From Sphingobium indicum BiD32 (GTDB lineage Bacteria > Pseudomonadota > Alphaproteobacteria > Sphingomonadales > Sphingomonadaceae): a DNA stretch of 64,000 bases. Location: NCBI RefSeq assembly GCF_000382885.1, contig NZ_CAVK010000061.1, positions 42,719 through 106,718 of the forward strand. The letters run 5' to 3'. This document shows positions 45,210 to 55,708 of this stretch, in pieces (positions within the stretch are counted from its first letter, which is position 1; each line of letters begins with the position of its first letter). Position numbers and translations under genes: made by a program. Below the pieces are notes generated by a model that was not told the DNA's origin, did no database searches, and saw only the letters and a list, made by a program, of their open reading frames with translations.

Positions 45210-48200
45210 TCACCCCATCGTGACCAGGATTTCATGGCTCTTGCCGTCATCCGGCAGGTCGAAGCAGAGCGGTCGCTCGGTAATGCGGACATCATCCATC
45301 CTTGCCTCGGCAATGCCATTTGCGACACCGGCAGGATTGGCGACGCGAATGTCGAAGCGCGTCGACCCGCGGCGCAAGGCGATCTCGAAGCCCGGCCAGC
45401 CATGCGGAATACAAGGATCCAGATGGAGCGACGACCCGCGCATCCGCAAGCCCAATATCTCTTCCAACCCAGCCCGGTATAGCCATGCCGCAGAGCCCGT
45501 ATACCAGGTCCAGCCTCCTCGCCCCAGATGATCTGGCGCCGCATATACGTCAGCTGCCACGACGTAAGGCTCCACCTTGTAGCGACGCAGGTCCGAGCGG
45601 TTTCTGGCGTGGTTGATCGGATTGAGCATCGTGAAGAGCCCAGATGCTTTCTCGCCTTCGCCGAGGCGGGCGAACGCGATGATCGACCAGATGGCACCAT
45701 GGGTATATTGCCCGCCATTCTCGCGGATGCCAGGCGGATAACCTTTGATGTAGCCGGGATCGTGAGCAGTCCGATCAAAGGGCGGCGTGAACAGCAATGC
45801 CAGACCATCGTCGCTCCGGATCAACTCACGCTCGACGGCCGCCATGGCGCGCTGCGCCCGCTCGGGGTCGGCCACGTTCGACATGACCGCCCAGGATTGC
45901 GCGATTGTATCGATCCGGCATTCGTCGTTTGCCGCCGAACCGATCGCGACGCCATCATCAAACCACGCCCGCCGATACCAACTCCCGTCCCAGGCTTCAC
46001 GTTCAAGCGCTTTTTGCAGGTTTGAGGCCTCTTCACGCCATGTGGAAGCACGCTCGGTTTCGCCCCGGGCCTGCGCTATCGCCGCGAAGCTGGTGAGGGA
46101 CATGTGCGACAACCAGGCCAGCCACACGCTTTCTCCCTTGCCCTGCTCCCCCACTCGATTCATGCCGTCGTTCCAGTCGCCCCCGCCGATCAGGGGGAGG
46201 CCGTGAACCCCGCGAGCGAGGCTCGCATCGAGCGCAAGCGCGCAATGCTCATAAAGGCTGGCCATGCGCTCTGAAACAATCGGTGTGAAGAAGCTGTCAT
46301 GCTGATCTTCTTTCAGACCCGGCCCTTCCAGGAAGGCAATCTCCTCTTCGAGCAACGAGGCGTCGCCAGTCGTCTCAAGATAATGGGCGACGCAATAAGC
46401 AAGCCAGAGCCTGTCGTCGGAAATCCGGGTGCGAACGCCTTGTCCGGAATGCGGCAACCACCAGTGTTGCACATCACCCTCGGGGAATTGACGGCCCGCA
46501 GCGCGGATCAAATGCTCGCGGGTCAGGGATGGCCGAAGAGCGGCGAGCGCCATGCCGTCCTGGAGCTGATCGCGAAAACCGTAAGCTCCGCTTGCCTGAT
46601 AGAAGCCAGAACGCGCCCAGAGACGACAGGCGATTGTCTGATAGAGTAGCCAGCCGTTGAGCATGATGTCCATCGAGCGGTCTGGCGTCTTGACCTGTAC
46701 CGTGCCGAGCAAACCCTCCCATTGCCCGCAAACCTCGGCAAGCACACTGTCCAGGTCCGCATCGCGATAGCGGGCGATCAGCGCGGAGGCCTGTTCCGCG
46801 CCATCGGTATCGCCCAGCAGGATCACGATTTCGGTTTCGGCGCCCGGTCCGAGATCGACAATCGTGCCCATCGCGCCGCATGGATCCAGCCCAGCCCCGA
46901 CCGCCCCGGAGAGCGGAGCGCTTGCCGCCAGGGCAATGGGGTCCGACAGACAGCCATTGCGGCCGATGAACTCGCGGCGATCACCCGTCCAGTTCGTTTG
47001 CCGCGCCCCAAGATCGAGAAATGCTACGCGACCGGCAAAAGCCGCATTCCACGGATTGCGTGCGAACATCGCGCTCGTCTCTGGGTCAATCGAGGTGACA
47101 ACATATGGAGCTGAAGCCGCCCGGGCGGTGCCAAGCACCCATTCGACATAGGCTGTGATCGACAGACGCCGCTGTCTGCTCGTTGTGTTGCGTAACTTGA
47201 TCCGCGTGATCTTGATCGGATCCGCCACGGGCACGTACATCAGCAGTTCAGCCGCAATGCCGTGCGCTTCATGCTCGAACCGGCTGTAACCCCAACCGTG
47301 CCGGGCAACATAGATACCGGAGTCGTCGCGTATGGGTAGCGCTGTCGGACTCCAGAGGTCACCGCTATCCTCATCCCGCAGGTAGATGGCTTCTCCGGGA
47401 CGGTCGGTCACCGGATCGTTCGACCAAGGGGTCAGCTGATGTTCCCGGCTGTTGACCGACCAGCTGAAACCACAGCCTTCGGCCGAAACCTGAAATCCGA
47501 AACCCTGATTGGCCATGACATTGATCCAGGGCGCGGGAGTGGACTGGCCAGGTCCGAGAGTGATGACATATTCCTTGCCCTTGTCGGCAAACCCTCCGAT
47601 CCCATTGGAAAATTCCAGTTCAGGACCGGTTGCGACGCGCGGTTGCCGCCTACGTCCCATCGCGTTTTGCGCTGCACGCACAGGGGCGGCCGGCTCCTTG
47701 AGCCGGCCCAGCTGCTCGGCAAGCCCGCCCCCGTCGCCCGTAAGCCGTACCCGCGCGGCCGATGCCAGCAATGCGGTTGTTTCGGCGGGCACCAGGTCAG
47801 CGCGCAGTACGAACACCTGGCCTGTCACCCCCTCGGATGCCGGCTGGCGAGCCTGGCTCGTGCGCAAGACAGTCTCGATCGTGGTTTGCAGGTCCTGGAC
47901 GTAAGAGGAAGCTCGTTCATTGAGGATGACGAGATCCACCTCAAGCCGACGCGCATGCCAATATTCCATAGCCTGAAGCAATTGGTGCACGATCCTGATA
48001 TCCTCGACATTCGCGATGCGAAGCAGGATGATCGGCAGGTCGCCCGAAATGCTCTGCGGCCAAAGGCCCGATTGCGGCCCGGCGCCGCGGACGATCACCT
48101 CCGATGATGGCCTCAGCGCCGGGCCGGCATAGATGAGATGTGCCGCGAGACGCTGGAACGCGCCGGCCTCACCCCGATCGATGCCAAGATGGTGGAGTTC

Positions 48201-51200
48201 CACCTGAGACTGCGTCCAGGCGAGGGTCACTGCCCGTTCAAAGGCACTGATATCATTGGTCTTGTCGACGGCATCGATCAGATCGTCCCTTGTTTCCGCC
48301 ACCAATGTCCAAAAATCGATGCGTACGGCCGCACCGGGGGCCAGGCGCACCCGTCGACGCAGGACAAAGACAGGATCGAGCACCGCGCCTGTCGCGCGTG
48401 AGAGAAGGCGACCATCGATCACAGAGGCCGGGGTTCGAACCCCGAGTCCGCGGCCGAGGAAGCGGGCTCGGTCGGTCTCGAACTCCGCTTTTCCAACCCC
48501 TTCGTTCGATGCGACCGAATGATGCGCCGCCCAAATCTCGGGCTCATCGGGCGATCGGCGGCGACGGGTGGCGAGGATCGCGCCCAAGCGCGCCACATAT
48601 TCGGTTTCGACAAAGAGTTTCGAGAAGACCGGATGGGCAGCATCTGCCGCCTGGGGGGCGATGGCAATTTCGGCATAGGATGTGACTTCGATCTCTCTTG
48701 GTCGCCGGCCGTTGTTGGCAAGCGTCAGACGGCGGACTTCGGCGTCGTCTTCCGTCGAGACCACCACCTCAAGCGTTGTGTGAAGATCGCCATCCTGGCG
48801 TGAGAATGTCGCTCGCTCTTCACTGAAGGCTACTGAGTATTGATCGGGTTGAGCGCTCGTCGGCTGGTAGGTTGCGGACCATAGCAGGTCGCTCTCCACG
48901 TCACGCAAATAGATGAACGAACCCCAGTCGTCACAAGTTGCGTCCTCGCGCCAACGGGTCACGGCGAGATCCCGCCAGCGGCTATAGCCCGATCCGGCCG
49001 CAGTGAGCATAACGCTGTAACGGCCGTTGGAGAGCAGATGCGTAGCAGGCGAGGCGGCATGCGGGTCGGCATTCCGCCATGCCGCCAATGCTTCGAACTC
49101 GCGGATGCGGGCATTGGACTTCACATCGCTTGTCCATGAAGGCGCACTAGCGACCTCACGCGGCATTCGTTCATGGAGCAACAGTTCGGCCGCGCGGATG
49201 ATCGGCTCTGCATGGAAGCGCTCGCGCATCAATCCGCCGAGCAGGGCGTCGGCGATGGCGACCACCGTCATCCCCTGATGATGGGCCATAAATGCGTGAA
49301 CGACCGCGACCTTCTGATCGTCCAGCAATCGACGCGGCGTAAAATCGAGTGCCTCGAAAAATCCGAAGCGCCCGCGGGCCTCGTAAGCGGCCAACCGTGA
49401 GAAATTCCGCGTCGCGGCGACCGGATCGATAATTGCCGCGAGCGCTGTTGCGTAAGGCGCAATGACGGCATCTTCGCCCAGTCCCCGCTTGAGACCAAGT
49501 TCAGGGATGCCGAAATTGGAATATTGATAGGTATGCTCCAGGTCGCGCGCATTGTAGGCTGACTCGGATATGCCCCACGGCGTGGCGAGGCTCCTGCCAT
49601 ATTCGATCTGCTTCTTGATTACCGCGCGATTGGTCCGTCCTATGATGCTTTCGCTCGGCGCACGCATGATCAAGGCTGGCATGAGATATTCGAACATCGA
49701 GCCGGACCAGGACAGCAAGGCCGCATCGCCGCCGGCGGGAATGACGCCATGTCCGAGGCGGAACCAATGCCGCGCAGGCAGATCGCCTTTGGCGATGGCA
49801 AAGAAGCTTGCCAGCCGGGCCTCTGAAGCCAGCAGGTCATAACAGCTTTCATCCAGTGCGCCGTCGCGAACCACAAAGCCGATGGAAAGCAACTCGCGCT
49901 CGTCATTCAATAGAAAACCAAACTCCATCGCCAATGCGCTCTCGCGCGCCGCGCGGGCGACCGCCGACAAGCGCGCCGTGAGCTCGTCGCCGGCGCCAGC
50001 GTCGCGCTGATGGCTGGCAATCGTACGGCACATCGCTCGCGCCCAGAAGAGGATGTCTGTGGCATCCTCGCCCCGCTCCACCGCGAAGGCTTTGGCCAGA
50101 TCGACGAGGAGTTCGGCGGGATGCGCAAGCCGGTCGAGCAGGGCCCCGAGCGGTTCTCGGTCCACTGCAGGCGCGCTCAATTGCGCGCGAATGAGTGCGA
50201 GTGCCTCATCGAGCTGGCGCCAGGTCACTGTTTCAGTGCGACGACGATCCCGCAGCGTTTCGACCTCTTCCCGGACGAGCGACAGCGTATCGACAATGCC
50301 GGAGAGCCGCCTGGCATCTTCCTGGGGTCGCGTGCACCACTCCTCGCAGGCACCGGCCAGCGCGATGAGATGACCTGCAAGATTACCGCTGTCGACCGAC
50401 GACACATATTGGGGGTCGAGCACACGCAGATTTTGCGTATCGTACCAATTGTAGAAATGGCCGCGATATCGCTCAAGCTGGGCCAACGTCGTCATCGTCG
50501 CCTCGAGCCGTTCGACCGTATCAAGCGCCCCCATCCAGCCAAAATCGTGCGCGCTCGCAGTGGACAAGAGATAGAGGCCGATGTTGGTCGGGGAGGTACG
50601 TCTCGCGAGGACGGGCGATGGCACCTCCTGGAAATTGTCCGGCGGAAGCATGTGATCGCTTGGCGTTACGAAGGTCTCGAAATAGCGCCATGTTCGCCGC
50701 GCGGTCAAACGGAGCGCCTGCCGATCGGTGTCGGTCAACGGACGCTCCGTGACCGCACGCGACGGCCGGCTTACCCATCGCGCGACAGCGGGGGAAATGA
50801 TCCAGAGAAACCCGAAAGGCGCGGCCAGATATACTGTCCTATCGCCGAGATAGAGCGTGCCTGCGATAACAGCCGCGCCGGTCATGGCGGCACCCGCCAT
50901 CCACCGGTAATATGCGCCAAGGGTGGGATCGCGGCCGATCGTCGCCTGTGCTGCGGGTGTCCATTGCAGGAGATTTCGCCGGGTGACGAACAGACGAAGC
51001 AGTGTGCGAATGACGGCATCAGCCATCAACCACGCTTGATGCGCGAGAAGTATGATGATGAGGAAGGTCTGCGAGAACGCACTGCCCAGATCGGACAGGA
51101 ATCTCGCAAAATGGGCGCGGGCCGGGATCCCGGGATGACGGGCCCAGACCGCGGCCAGGACCGGGGAGAAGCTCGGCAAGGCGATGGTCGCCAGGAAGAA

Positions 51201-53774
51201 GAGCGTCCAGACCAGAGCGGCTTCGAACGGCAACGCCCAGCCCGCGACAAGCGCAAGAACACAGGTCAAAGGCGTGATTGACCGCCGCAAATTATCGACC
51301 ATTTTCCAGCGGCCGCTAGCGGGCATCTCAGCGGGCATGCGCCGGGACGTCCCAAGGAGCGCGCTCCAGCCCAGAACCCAGGGTAGCAATTGCCAGTCGC
51401 CACGAGCCCAGCGGTGGTACCGCAACGATGCGACGTCATAGCGGGCCGGGAAAGATTCGACGACTTCGACGTCGGAGGCGAGGCCTGTGCGGGCGAACAC
51501 GCCTTCGAACAGATCGTGGCTGAGCAGGGTCGAGTCAGGGACGCGATCGGCCAGAACAGCCTCGAAAGCCTCGACCGCATAGATGCCCTTGCCGGCATAT
51601 GATCCTTCCCCGAACAGATCCTGATAGACATCGGATACGGCTGCGGAATACGGATCGATGCCGCTCGGGCTGGAAAAGGCTCGCTGATAAGCCGACCCTT
51701 CCTCTCCGATCGGAAGGTTCGGTGTTACACGCGGCTGAAGGATGGCGTACCCTTCGACGACCCTGCGCCTGGCGGGATCGACAACCGGTTGGTTCAATGG
51801 ATGCGCCATCTTGCCGATCAACCGCCGGACGGTATCTGGAGGAAGGCGGGTATCCGCATCCAGAGTAATGACATAGCGCACGCCCGCGGGACCTGCTGGC
51901 GGGTGTCCGTCGAGCATCATGAAAGTGGTATCTTCAGCGCCGCCGAGCAGGCGATTGAGCTCATGCAGCTTGCCCCGCTTGCGTTCCCAACCGATCCATT
52001 GGCGTTGGCTCTCATTCCAGACACGGCGGCGGTGGAGCAGCAGGAATCTGTCCCCGGCGGGCGCCGGCGGGTACTGTCTATTCAGGCGTGCGACGGCATC
52101 GATGGCCGTTTGCAACAGCGCCTCGTCGCCCTCGACCGTCTCGCTTGCGGCATCGGCCCAATCGGAGAGGAGCGCGAACTGAATGTCCCCGTTCACGCTT
52201 GCGAGATGATGGATTTCCAGTTGCTCGACCTGCTCGAGAACCGCTTCGGGCCGGGTCAGCAAGGTGGGCACGACCACCAGGGTGCGCAAGCTGGCGGGTA
52301 CCCCTCCGCGAAGCTCGAGACCGGGTACCTGAGTCACACCGAATTGGCGGGTCACGATCTGGTTCACAAGCGACACCGCCGAATCGATCGCCGGCACCGA
52401 CCCCAGGAGTCCGAGCACGGCTAGCAATAGCCAGCCCATGTTGGCCTCAACATGGAAAATGACGGGTAAGCCCAACAATAACAGAGCGACGAGCGCTCCA
52501 GCTCCGGCATATCCGCCGACGCCGAGGGCCCGGTACGCCCGGCTAACCATCCCCCACCAGGAAGGGCGAAAGCCGAGAGCGGCTTCGAAACCCGCGCGAC
52601 CTTCGGCAGTCAGATAATAGCCGGGATCCTTTCGCCGCCGTTCGGCCGCCTCTGCCGAGGCAGAGACAGCGCGGCGCGCGACATCCAACTCTTCACGGTT
52701 CGACCCGCGGGCAAGTTGCTCGATCGCCGTGCGATAGAGGTTGCGCGTGGGAAAATCCATCGCAGCGAAATCGCAGTTCTCGGCGAGCACGCGATCGACC
52801 AGCGAGACGCGTTCGAAGAGAACTGCCCAGTCCACATCGGAGATGTGGCGCATGCTTGTTATGATGTTACGCACCGTCACATTGGCCGCGATTTGCCTTT
52901 GTTGCTCGTCATGGATGGCGCTGTCCGACGACCGTCCATCTTCGGCGAGCCGCTCGTTGAGCTGATCGAGCATGGCGGTAAGGGCCGGGCTCTGATCCCT
53001 CAATCGATGGATCAGTTGCAGCGCCAGCGCATCGGAAGGCGCCGCTGGGCCGAGTTCATCAATGAAGTCCACTTCCGGCTGGTCGGAGGTAGAAGCGCTC
53101 AACAGCTTGTCCGCAATTTCATCGGCGATGCGACGTTCGTCGCGGCTGTAGACGATCCGTTCTGCGATACGCCGCAAATTCTCTATCAAAATGATGCGCA
53201 AGGTGATTGCCGAAGCCCATAGCTCACCGATCGTCAGTGGCTGCACCTCTTGATAGGCATGGATATACGCGCACCAGATGTTGCTGTCGAACCGGCTGTC
53301 GGTATGCGCAACGAAGGCCCAGACCAGGCCGAATACTCTCGGCAGGCCTTTGAAAGGACCATCGGCGAGCTTGGGCAATTGTCGGTAATAGCGTGGCGGG
53401 AGGTCTAACCGAATTTCTCGAATCTGACGCTCCACAAGATGGAAGTTATCGATGAGCCATTCCGCAGCCGGGGTGATGGCCGCCTTGTCGACGACGGCCG
53501 CCATGATCGCTCGATAGGATTGGATAAGGCTTGTTTCATTCGCCGCCAGGCGATCGAGCAAAGGATGACCCAATTGGTGATGCGACTTGACCGCCTGCGC
53601 CCGCGCCAGACTCCGAGCATGCTCTTCCATGCGTTCGACGCTGAAGATCACCTCGCGAATGGCGGCCGTATCGTCCCAAGGTGACCTGGAGGCCGCGCGG
53701 CCCAGCAGATGCCTGAAGCCCAAGCTCGACGCGGAAGGATGCGTTGGAACAGTGCCACTGCGATCTTGGCTCAT
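45210..53774 (-). CDS. ndvB: Cyclic beta-1,2-glucan synthase (NdvB/ChvB family)
   Basis: A 2854-residue giant enzyme, ATG preceded by AGGAGG. An N-terminal cytoplasmic region is followed by membrane helices near 430-465, a GT84 glycosyltransferase core (YVITLDADTRLPPDTVRRLI near 635), more helices near 830-985, and a long C-terminal half with carbohydrate-binding and GH94 glycoside-phosphorylase-like domains (GGDWNDGMNRVG near 2531). This is the known NdvB/ChvB order: initiation, elongation and cyclisation of beta-1,2-glucan, with GH94 setting chain length. Cyclic glucans act in osmotic adaptation and host interaction. It lies 23 bases after an ECF sigma factor gene and directly before pgl. 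Confidence 0.95.
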   Translation of the reverse strand: MSQDRSGTVPTHPSASSLGFRHLLGRAASRSPWDDTAAIREVIFSVERMEEHARSLARAQAVKSHHQLGHPLLDRLAANETSLIQSYRAIMAAVVDKAAITPAAEWLIDNFHLVERQIREIRLDLPPRYYRQLPKLADGPFKGLPRVFGLVWAFVAHTDSRFDSNIWCAYIHAYQEVQPLTIGELWASAITLRIILIENLRRIAERIVYSRDERRIADEIADKLLSASTSDQPEVDFIDELGPAAPSDALALQLIHRLRDQSPALTAMLDQLNERLAEDGRSSDSAIHDEQQRQIAANVTVRNIITSMRHISDVDWAVLFERVSLVDRVLAENCDFAAMDFPTRNLYRTAIEQLARGSNREELDVARRAVSASAEAAERRRKDPGYYLTAEGRAGFEAALGFRPSWWGMVSRAYRALGVGGYAGAGALVALLLLGLPVIFHVEANMGWLLLAVLGLLGSVPAIDSAVSLVNQIVTRQFGVTQVPGLELRGGVPASLRTLVVVPTLLTRPEAVLEQVEQLEIHHLASVNGDIQFALLSDWADAASETVEGDEALLQTAIDAVARLNRQYPPAPAGDRFLLLHRRRVWNESQRQWIGWERKRGKLHELNRLLGGAEDTTFMMLDGHPPAGPAGVRYVITLDADTRLPPDTVRRLIGKMAHPLNQPVVDPARRRVVEGYAILQPRVTPNLPIGEEGSAYQRAFSSPSGIDPYSAAVSDVYQDLFGEGSYAGKGIYAVEAFEAVLADRVPDSTLLSHDLFEGVFARTGLASDVEVVESFPARYDVASLRYHRWARGDWQLLPWVLGWSALLGTSRRMPAEMPASGRWKMVDNLRRSITPLTCVLALVAGWALPFEAALVWTLFFLATIALPSFSPVLAAVWARHPGIPARAHFARFLSDLGSAFSQTFLIIILLAHQAWLMADAVIRTLLRLFVTRRNLLQWTPAAQATIGRDPTLGAYYRWMAGAAMTGAAVIAGTLYLGDRTVYLAAPFGFLWIISPAVARWVSRPSRAVTERPLTDTDRQALRLTARRTWRYFETFVTPSDHMLPPDNFQEVPSPVLARRTSPTNIGLYLLSTASAHDFGWMGALDTVERLEATMTTLAQLERYRGHFYNWYDTQNLRVLDPQYVSSVDSGNLAGHLIALAGACEEWCTRPQEDARRLSGIVDTLSLVREEVETLRDRRRTETVTWRQLDEALALIRAQLSAPAVDREPLGALLDRLAHPAELLVDLAKAFAVERGEDATDILFWARAMCRTIASHQRDAGAGDELTARLSAVARAARESALAMEFGFLLNDERELLSIGFVVRDGALDESCYDLLASEARLASFFAIAKGDLPARHWFRLGHGVIPAGGDAALLSWSGSMFEYLMPALIMRAPSESIIGRTNRAVIKKQIEYGRSLATPWGISESAYNARDLEHTYQYSNFGIPELGLKRGLGEDAVIAPYATALAAIIDPVAATRNFSRLAAYEARGRFGFFEALDFTPRRLLDDQKVAVVHAFMAHHQGMTVVAIADALLGGLMRERFHAEPIIRAAELLLHERMPREVASAPSWTSDVKSNARIREFEALAAWRNADPHAASPATHLLSNGRYSVMLTAAGSGYSRWRDLAVTRWREDATCDDWGSFIYLRDVESDLLWSATYQPTSAQPDQYSVAFSEERATFSRQDGDLHTTLEVVVSTEDDAEVRRLTLANNGRRPREIEVTSYAEIAIAPQAADAAHPVFSKLFVETEYVARLGAILATRRRRSPDEPEIWAAHHSVASNEGVGKAEFETDRARFLGRGLGVRTPASVIDGRLLSRATGAVLDPVFVLRRRVRLAPGAAVRIDFWTLVAETRDDLIDAVDKTNDISAFERAVTLAWTQSQVELHHLGIDRGEAGAFQRLAAHLIYAGPALRPSSEVIVRGAGPQSGLWPQSISGDLPIILLRIANVEDIRIVHQLLQAMEYWHARRLEVDLVILNERASSYVQDLQTTIETVLRTSQARQPASEGVTGQVFVLRADLVPAETTALLASAARVRLTGDGGGLAEQLGRLKEPAAPVRAAQNAMGRRRQPRVATGPELEFSNGIGGFADKGKEYVITLGPGQSTPAPWINVMANQGFGFQVSAEGCGFSWSVNSREHQLTPWSNDPVTDRPGEAIYLRDEDSGDLWSPTALPIRDDSGIYVARHGWGYSRFEHEAHGIAAELLMYVPVADPIKITRIKLRNTTSRQRRLSITAYVEWVLGTARAASAPYVVTSIDPETSAMFARNPWNAAFAGRVAFLDLGARQTNWTGDRREFIGRNGCLSDPIALAASAPLSGAVGAGLDPCGAMGTIVDLGPGAETEIVILLGDTDGAEQASALIARYRDADLDSVLAEVCGQWEGLLGTVQVKTPDRSMDIMLNGWLLYQTIACRLWARSGFYQASGAYGFRDQLQDGMALAALRPSLTREHLIRAAGRQFPEGDVQHWWLPHSGQGVRTRISDDRLWLAYCVAHYLETTGDASLLEEEIAFLEGPGLKEDQHDSFFTPIVSERMASLYEHCALALDASLARGVHGLPLIGGGDWNDGMNRVGEQGKGESVWLAWLSHMSLTSFAAIAQARGETERASTWREEASNLQKALEREAWDGSWYRRAWFDDGVAIGSAANDECRIDTIAQSWAVMSNVADPERAQRAMAAVERELIRSDDGLALLFTPPFDRTAHDPGYIKGYPPGIRENGGQYTHGAIWSIIAFARLGEGEKASGLFTMLNPINHARNRSDLRRYKVEPYVVAADVYAAPDHLGRGGWTWYTGSAAWLYRAGLEEILGLRMRGSSLHLDPCIPHGWPGFEIALRRGSTRFDIRVANPAGVANGIAEARMDDVRITERPLCFDLPDDGKSHEILVTMG

Positions 53775-53797
53775 GCAATCCTCCTTCGGGCGTCGCG

Positions 53798-54514
53798 TCA
53801 GGCGCCGTGTAGTGTGCCCCCCGACGATCGACCGTCAGATCGGTCGCGAGCTTCGCCAGCGAACGGCAAAATATCGGACAGTGCGCTCCCGAACTTGCCC
53901 ACGAACGCGCGATGAAGTCTCCGCCGTGCACGAAAGTGCCGGGTCTTGACGGTAGCGGTGTTGATGCCGAGCGTTTGGGCGACCTCGCCAACATCGCATC
54001 CTTCGATTTGTCGCAAAACGAAGACCGTACGGAATTGTGCCGGCAACCGATCGATCGCATCGTCGATGAACCGCTTGATCTGGCGGCATGCCAAAGCATG
54101 CTCAGGCGATCCCGACATCGACCCGCGCATCAGGTATTCGTTGTAATCCTCAATCAGGCTGGCGGAGTGCTTTTCGAGCCATACCCGACGTCGGCGGAGA
54201 CTCCTGGCCTGTGCAAGAGCCGCGTTGATGACGATACGGGTCAACCAAGTCGAAAGCGTAGCTCGTCCCTCGAAGCTGCCAATTGCCGCAATGGCGCTAA
54301 GATAAGCGCTTTGCACCGCGTCTTCGGCGTCTTCGCGATTGCCTACGATCCGCCATGCAGCCCGAAACAGACGCTGATGATTGCGTTGCATGACAAAACC
54401 CAGCGTCGTTGAGTCAACGCGCTCGGCTTCTGTCCCCAATCCAAGGCCGGAATGCGCTTCAGGAAGAGGCGGGGTCTTGGCGTTCACACCATTTCCCCAA
54501 TTATCCCAAAGCAT
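53798..54514 (-). CDS. ECF-type RNA polymerase sigma factor
   Basis: About 238 residues from ATG 54514; GTG 54556 and GTG 54487 are alternatives. Sigma-2 is visible as LFRAAWRIVGNREDAEDAVQ with FEGRATLSTWLTRIVINAAL, and sigma-4 as RLPAQFRTVFVLRQIEGCDV followed by VAQTLGINTATVKTRHFRAR. This is an ECF (sigma-70 family, region 2 and 4 only) factor. No anti-sigma gene is adjacent. It lies only 23 bases upstream of ndvB on the same strand, so the two are probably co-transcribed and the sigma factor may control its own operon. Confidence 0.88.
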   Translation of the reverse strand: MLWDNWGNGVNAKTPPLPEAHSGLGLGTEAERVDSTTLGFVMQRNHQRLFRAAWRIVGNREDAEDAVQSAYLSAIAAIGSFEGRATLSTWLTRIVINAALAQARSLRRRRVWLEKHSASLIEDYNEYLMRGSMSGSPEHALACRQIKRFIDDAIDRLPAQFRTVFVLRQIEGCDVGEVAQTLGINTATVKTRHFRARRRLHRAFVGKFGSALSDILPFAGEARDRSDGRSSGGTLHGA

Positions 54515-54525
54515 AATCCAAACAC
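54484..54525 (-). promoter_or_regulatory. Possible 13-codon leader peptide before the sigma factor
   Basis: A GTG at 54525 has an excellent AAAGGAGG five bases upstream and opens a 13-codon frame (V/M FGLCFGIIGEMV) whose TGA overlaps an in-frame sigma-factor GTG at 54487 as GTGA. The strong site points to this out-of-frame start, not to the sigma factor's own ATG 16 bases away. If real, sigma synthesis would depend on translation of the leader. Confidence 0.35.
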
Positions 54526-54556
54526 GGCGGCCTCCTTTCAAACGCTCATCCGGCAC

Positions 54557-55060
54557 AGAAGGTTGCGAAGGCCTGATTCCACGTCAGATCATACTTTCTG
54601 TCATCGCTGGGATCATGACGCCCACACCGCTCAACACTTGGACGATGCTCCTGCCTGGATGGATTCGCAGGCGACAGACAATGAAGAAACCCGTCATTAT
54701 ATTGCCAACATTGTTCCGATCGCTTGGTTTTCTCAGAGAGAGCGCCACGAATGCTTGGGCAGGCGCCGCCGAGCTTTTGCCGGAGCGTCATGATCGCCCC
54801 GCCATTAATATGAAGCAAGAGAATATAATTGTTATTTGAGACCAATTTAATTGATACGAACTCGTGCGCTGGCTCCGTCACGGGAAAACCCCGATGGTTC
54901 CGCACCGCCCAACATGATGACCAGCTTAATGGACAGGCACGACCGACCGGTCTGATGCTGCCCAATCACAATCTGGTCGACGCGTTCAGCCCCGGATCGG
55001 CACCGAGAACTTCGCTCGCAGGGCTTTTGATGGCCCATACCAATGAGCCGCGCAGTCCGG
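54557..55060. other. About 500-base gap upstream of the sigma factor, no clear gene
   Basis: Short plus-strand frames exist, including a 52-codon frame starting at the ATG near 54681 (MKKPVIILPTLFRSL...), but none shows a recognisable domain or good ribosome site. The stretch is AT-rich near 54810-54860. It probably holds the promoter of the sigma factor/ndvB unit on the minus strand. Confidence 0.35.
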
Positions 55061-55636
55061 TCAGGTATCCTCAACGTCGCGCAGCAATATGTGGGTGTGA
55101 ACCTTGTCTGCGGAATGCTTCCTGAGGATCGCCATCGCCCGTTCTTCATGGAGCGGGTCCCGGACGCGTACCCATAAGAGCAGACCGCCTCGTACAATCT
55201 GCTCCTCAAGATACTCTGCATGATGGTTGCCAAGCTTGTTGGCGAGCATCGAGCCAACAAGACCGCCGGCGCCACCGGCCAATCCTGCGCCAGCAATAAC
55301 AGCGAGCAAGCTCCCTCCTGTCGCCACGATGACGCATCCCGCGGCGAGTGCCCCCACATAGACGAGCCCGCCAATGATCCCGCCCTCCGCGTCGCCAATG
55401 GCCTCGGTCGATACAAAGGCCGTGCGTGGCACCTCGGGATCGTCTGCCAGCAGATCTACCCTGGAATATCGATGGCCCAGCTTCTCCTCCACGGCGCGCT
55501 CGCTTGCCAACAAGCTGAGTTCGGCGCGGTGAAAGCCCGAGCTCAGCAGCTCGTCGATCGCATCCTGAAGTCCTCGGTGACTGTGGAAAATACCTACCGC
55601 TTCCCGCAGCGCACCTGACGCCTGATCAATTCCCAT
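55061..55636 (-). CDS. DUF1269-like / general stress membrane protein
   Basis: 191 residues from ATG 55636, with GGAGGAAC upstream. An N-terminal globular part contains GIFHSHRGLQDAIDELLSSG and FHRAELSLLAS. A central glycine-rich hydrophobic hairpin follows (IIGGLVYVGALAAGCVIVATG and IAGAGLAGGAGGLVGSML), and then a small soluble end with RAMAILRKHSADKVHTH. This glycine-zipper arrangement is seen in DUF1269 and related stress (17M-like) proteins. Function unknown; envelope stress is a reasonable guess. Confidence 0.72.
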   Translation of the reverse strand: MGIDQASGALREAVGIFHSHRGLQDAIDELLSSGFHRAELSLLASERAVEEKLGHRYSRVDLLADDPEVPRTAFVSTEAIGDAEGGIIGGLVYVGALAAGCVIVATGGSLLAVIAGAGLAGGAGGLVGSMLANKLGNHHAEYLEEQIVRGGLLLWVRVRDPLHEERAMAILRKHSADKVHTHILLRDVEDT

Positions 55637-55708
55637 GATTGTTCCTCCAAATCTTGGCATCTTGGGCGCGGCCATCGATAATATGCACCCCTCTGCAGCC
55701 GTCAGGTT

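Noticed and set aside
50010..51281. Plus-strand frame of 423 codons inside the glucan synthase
   Set aside because: It is antisense to conserved GT84/GH94 coding sequence and has no recognisable domain.
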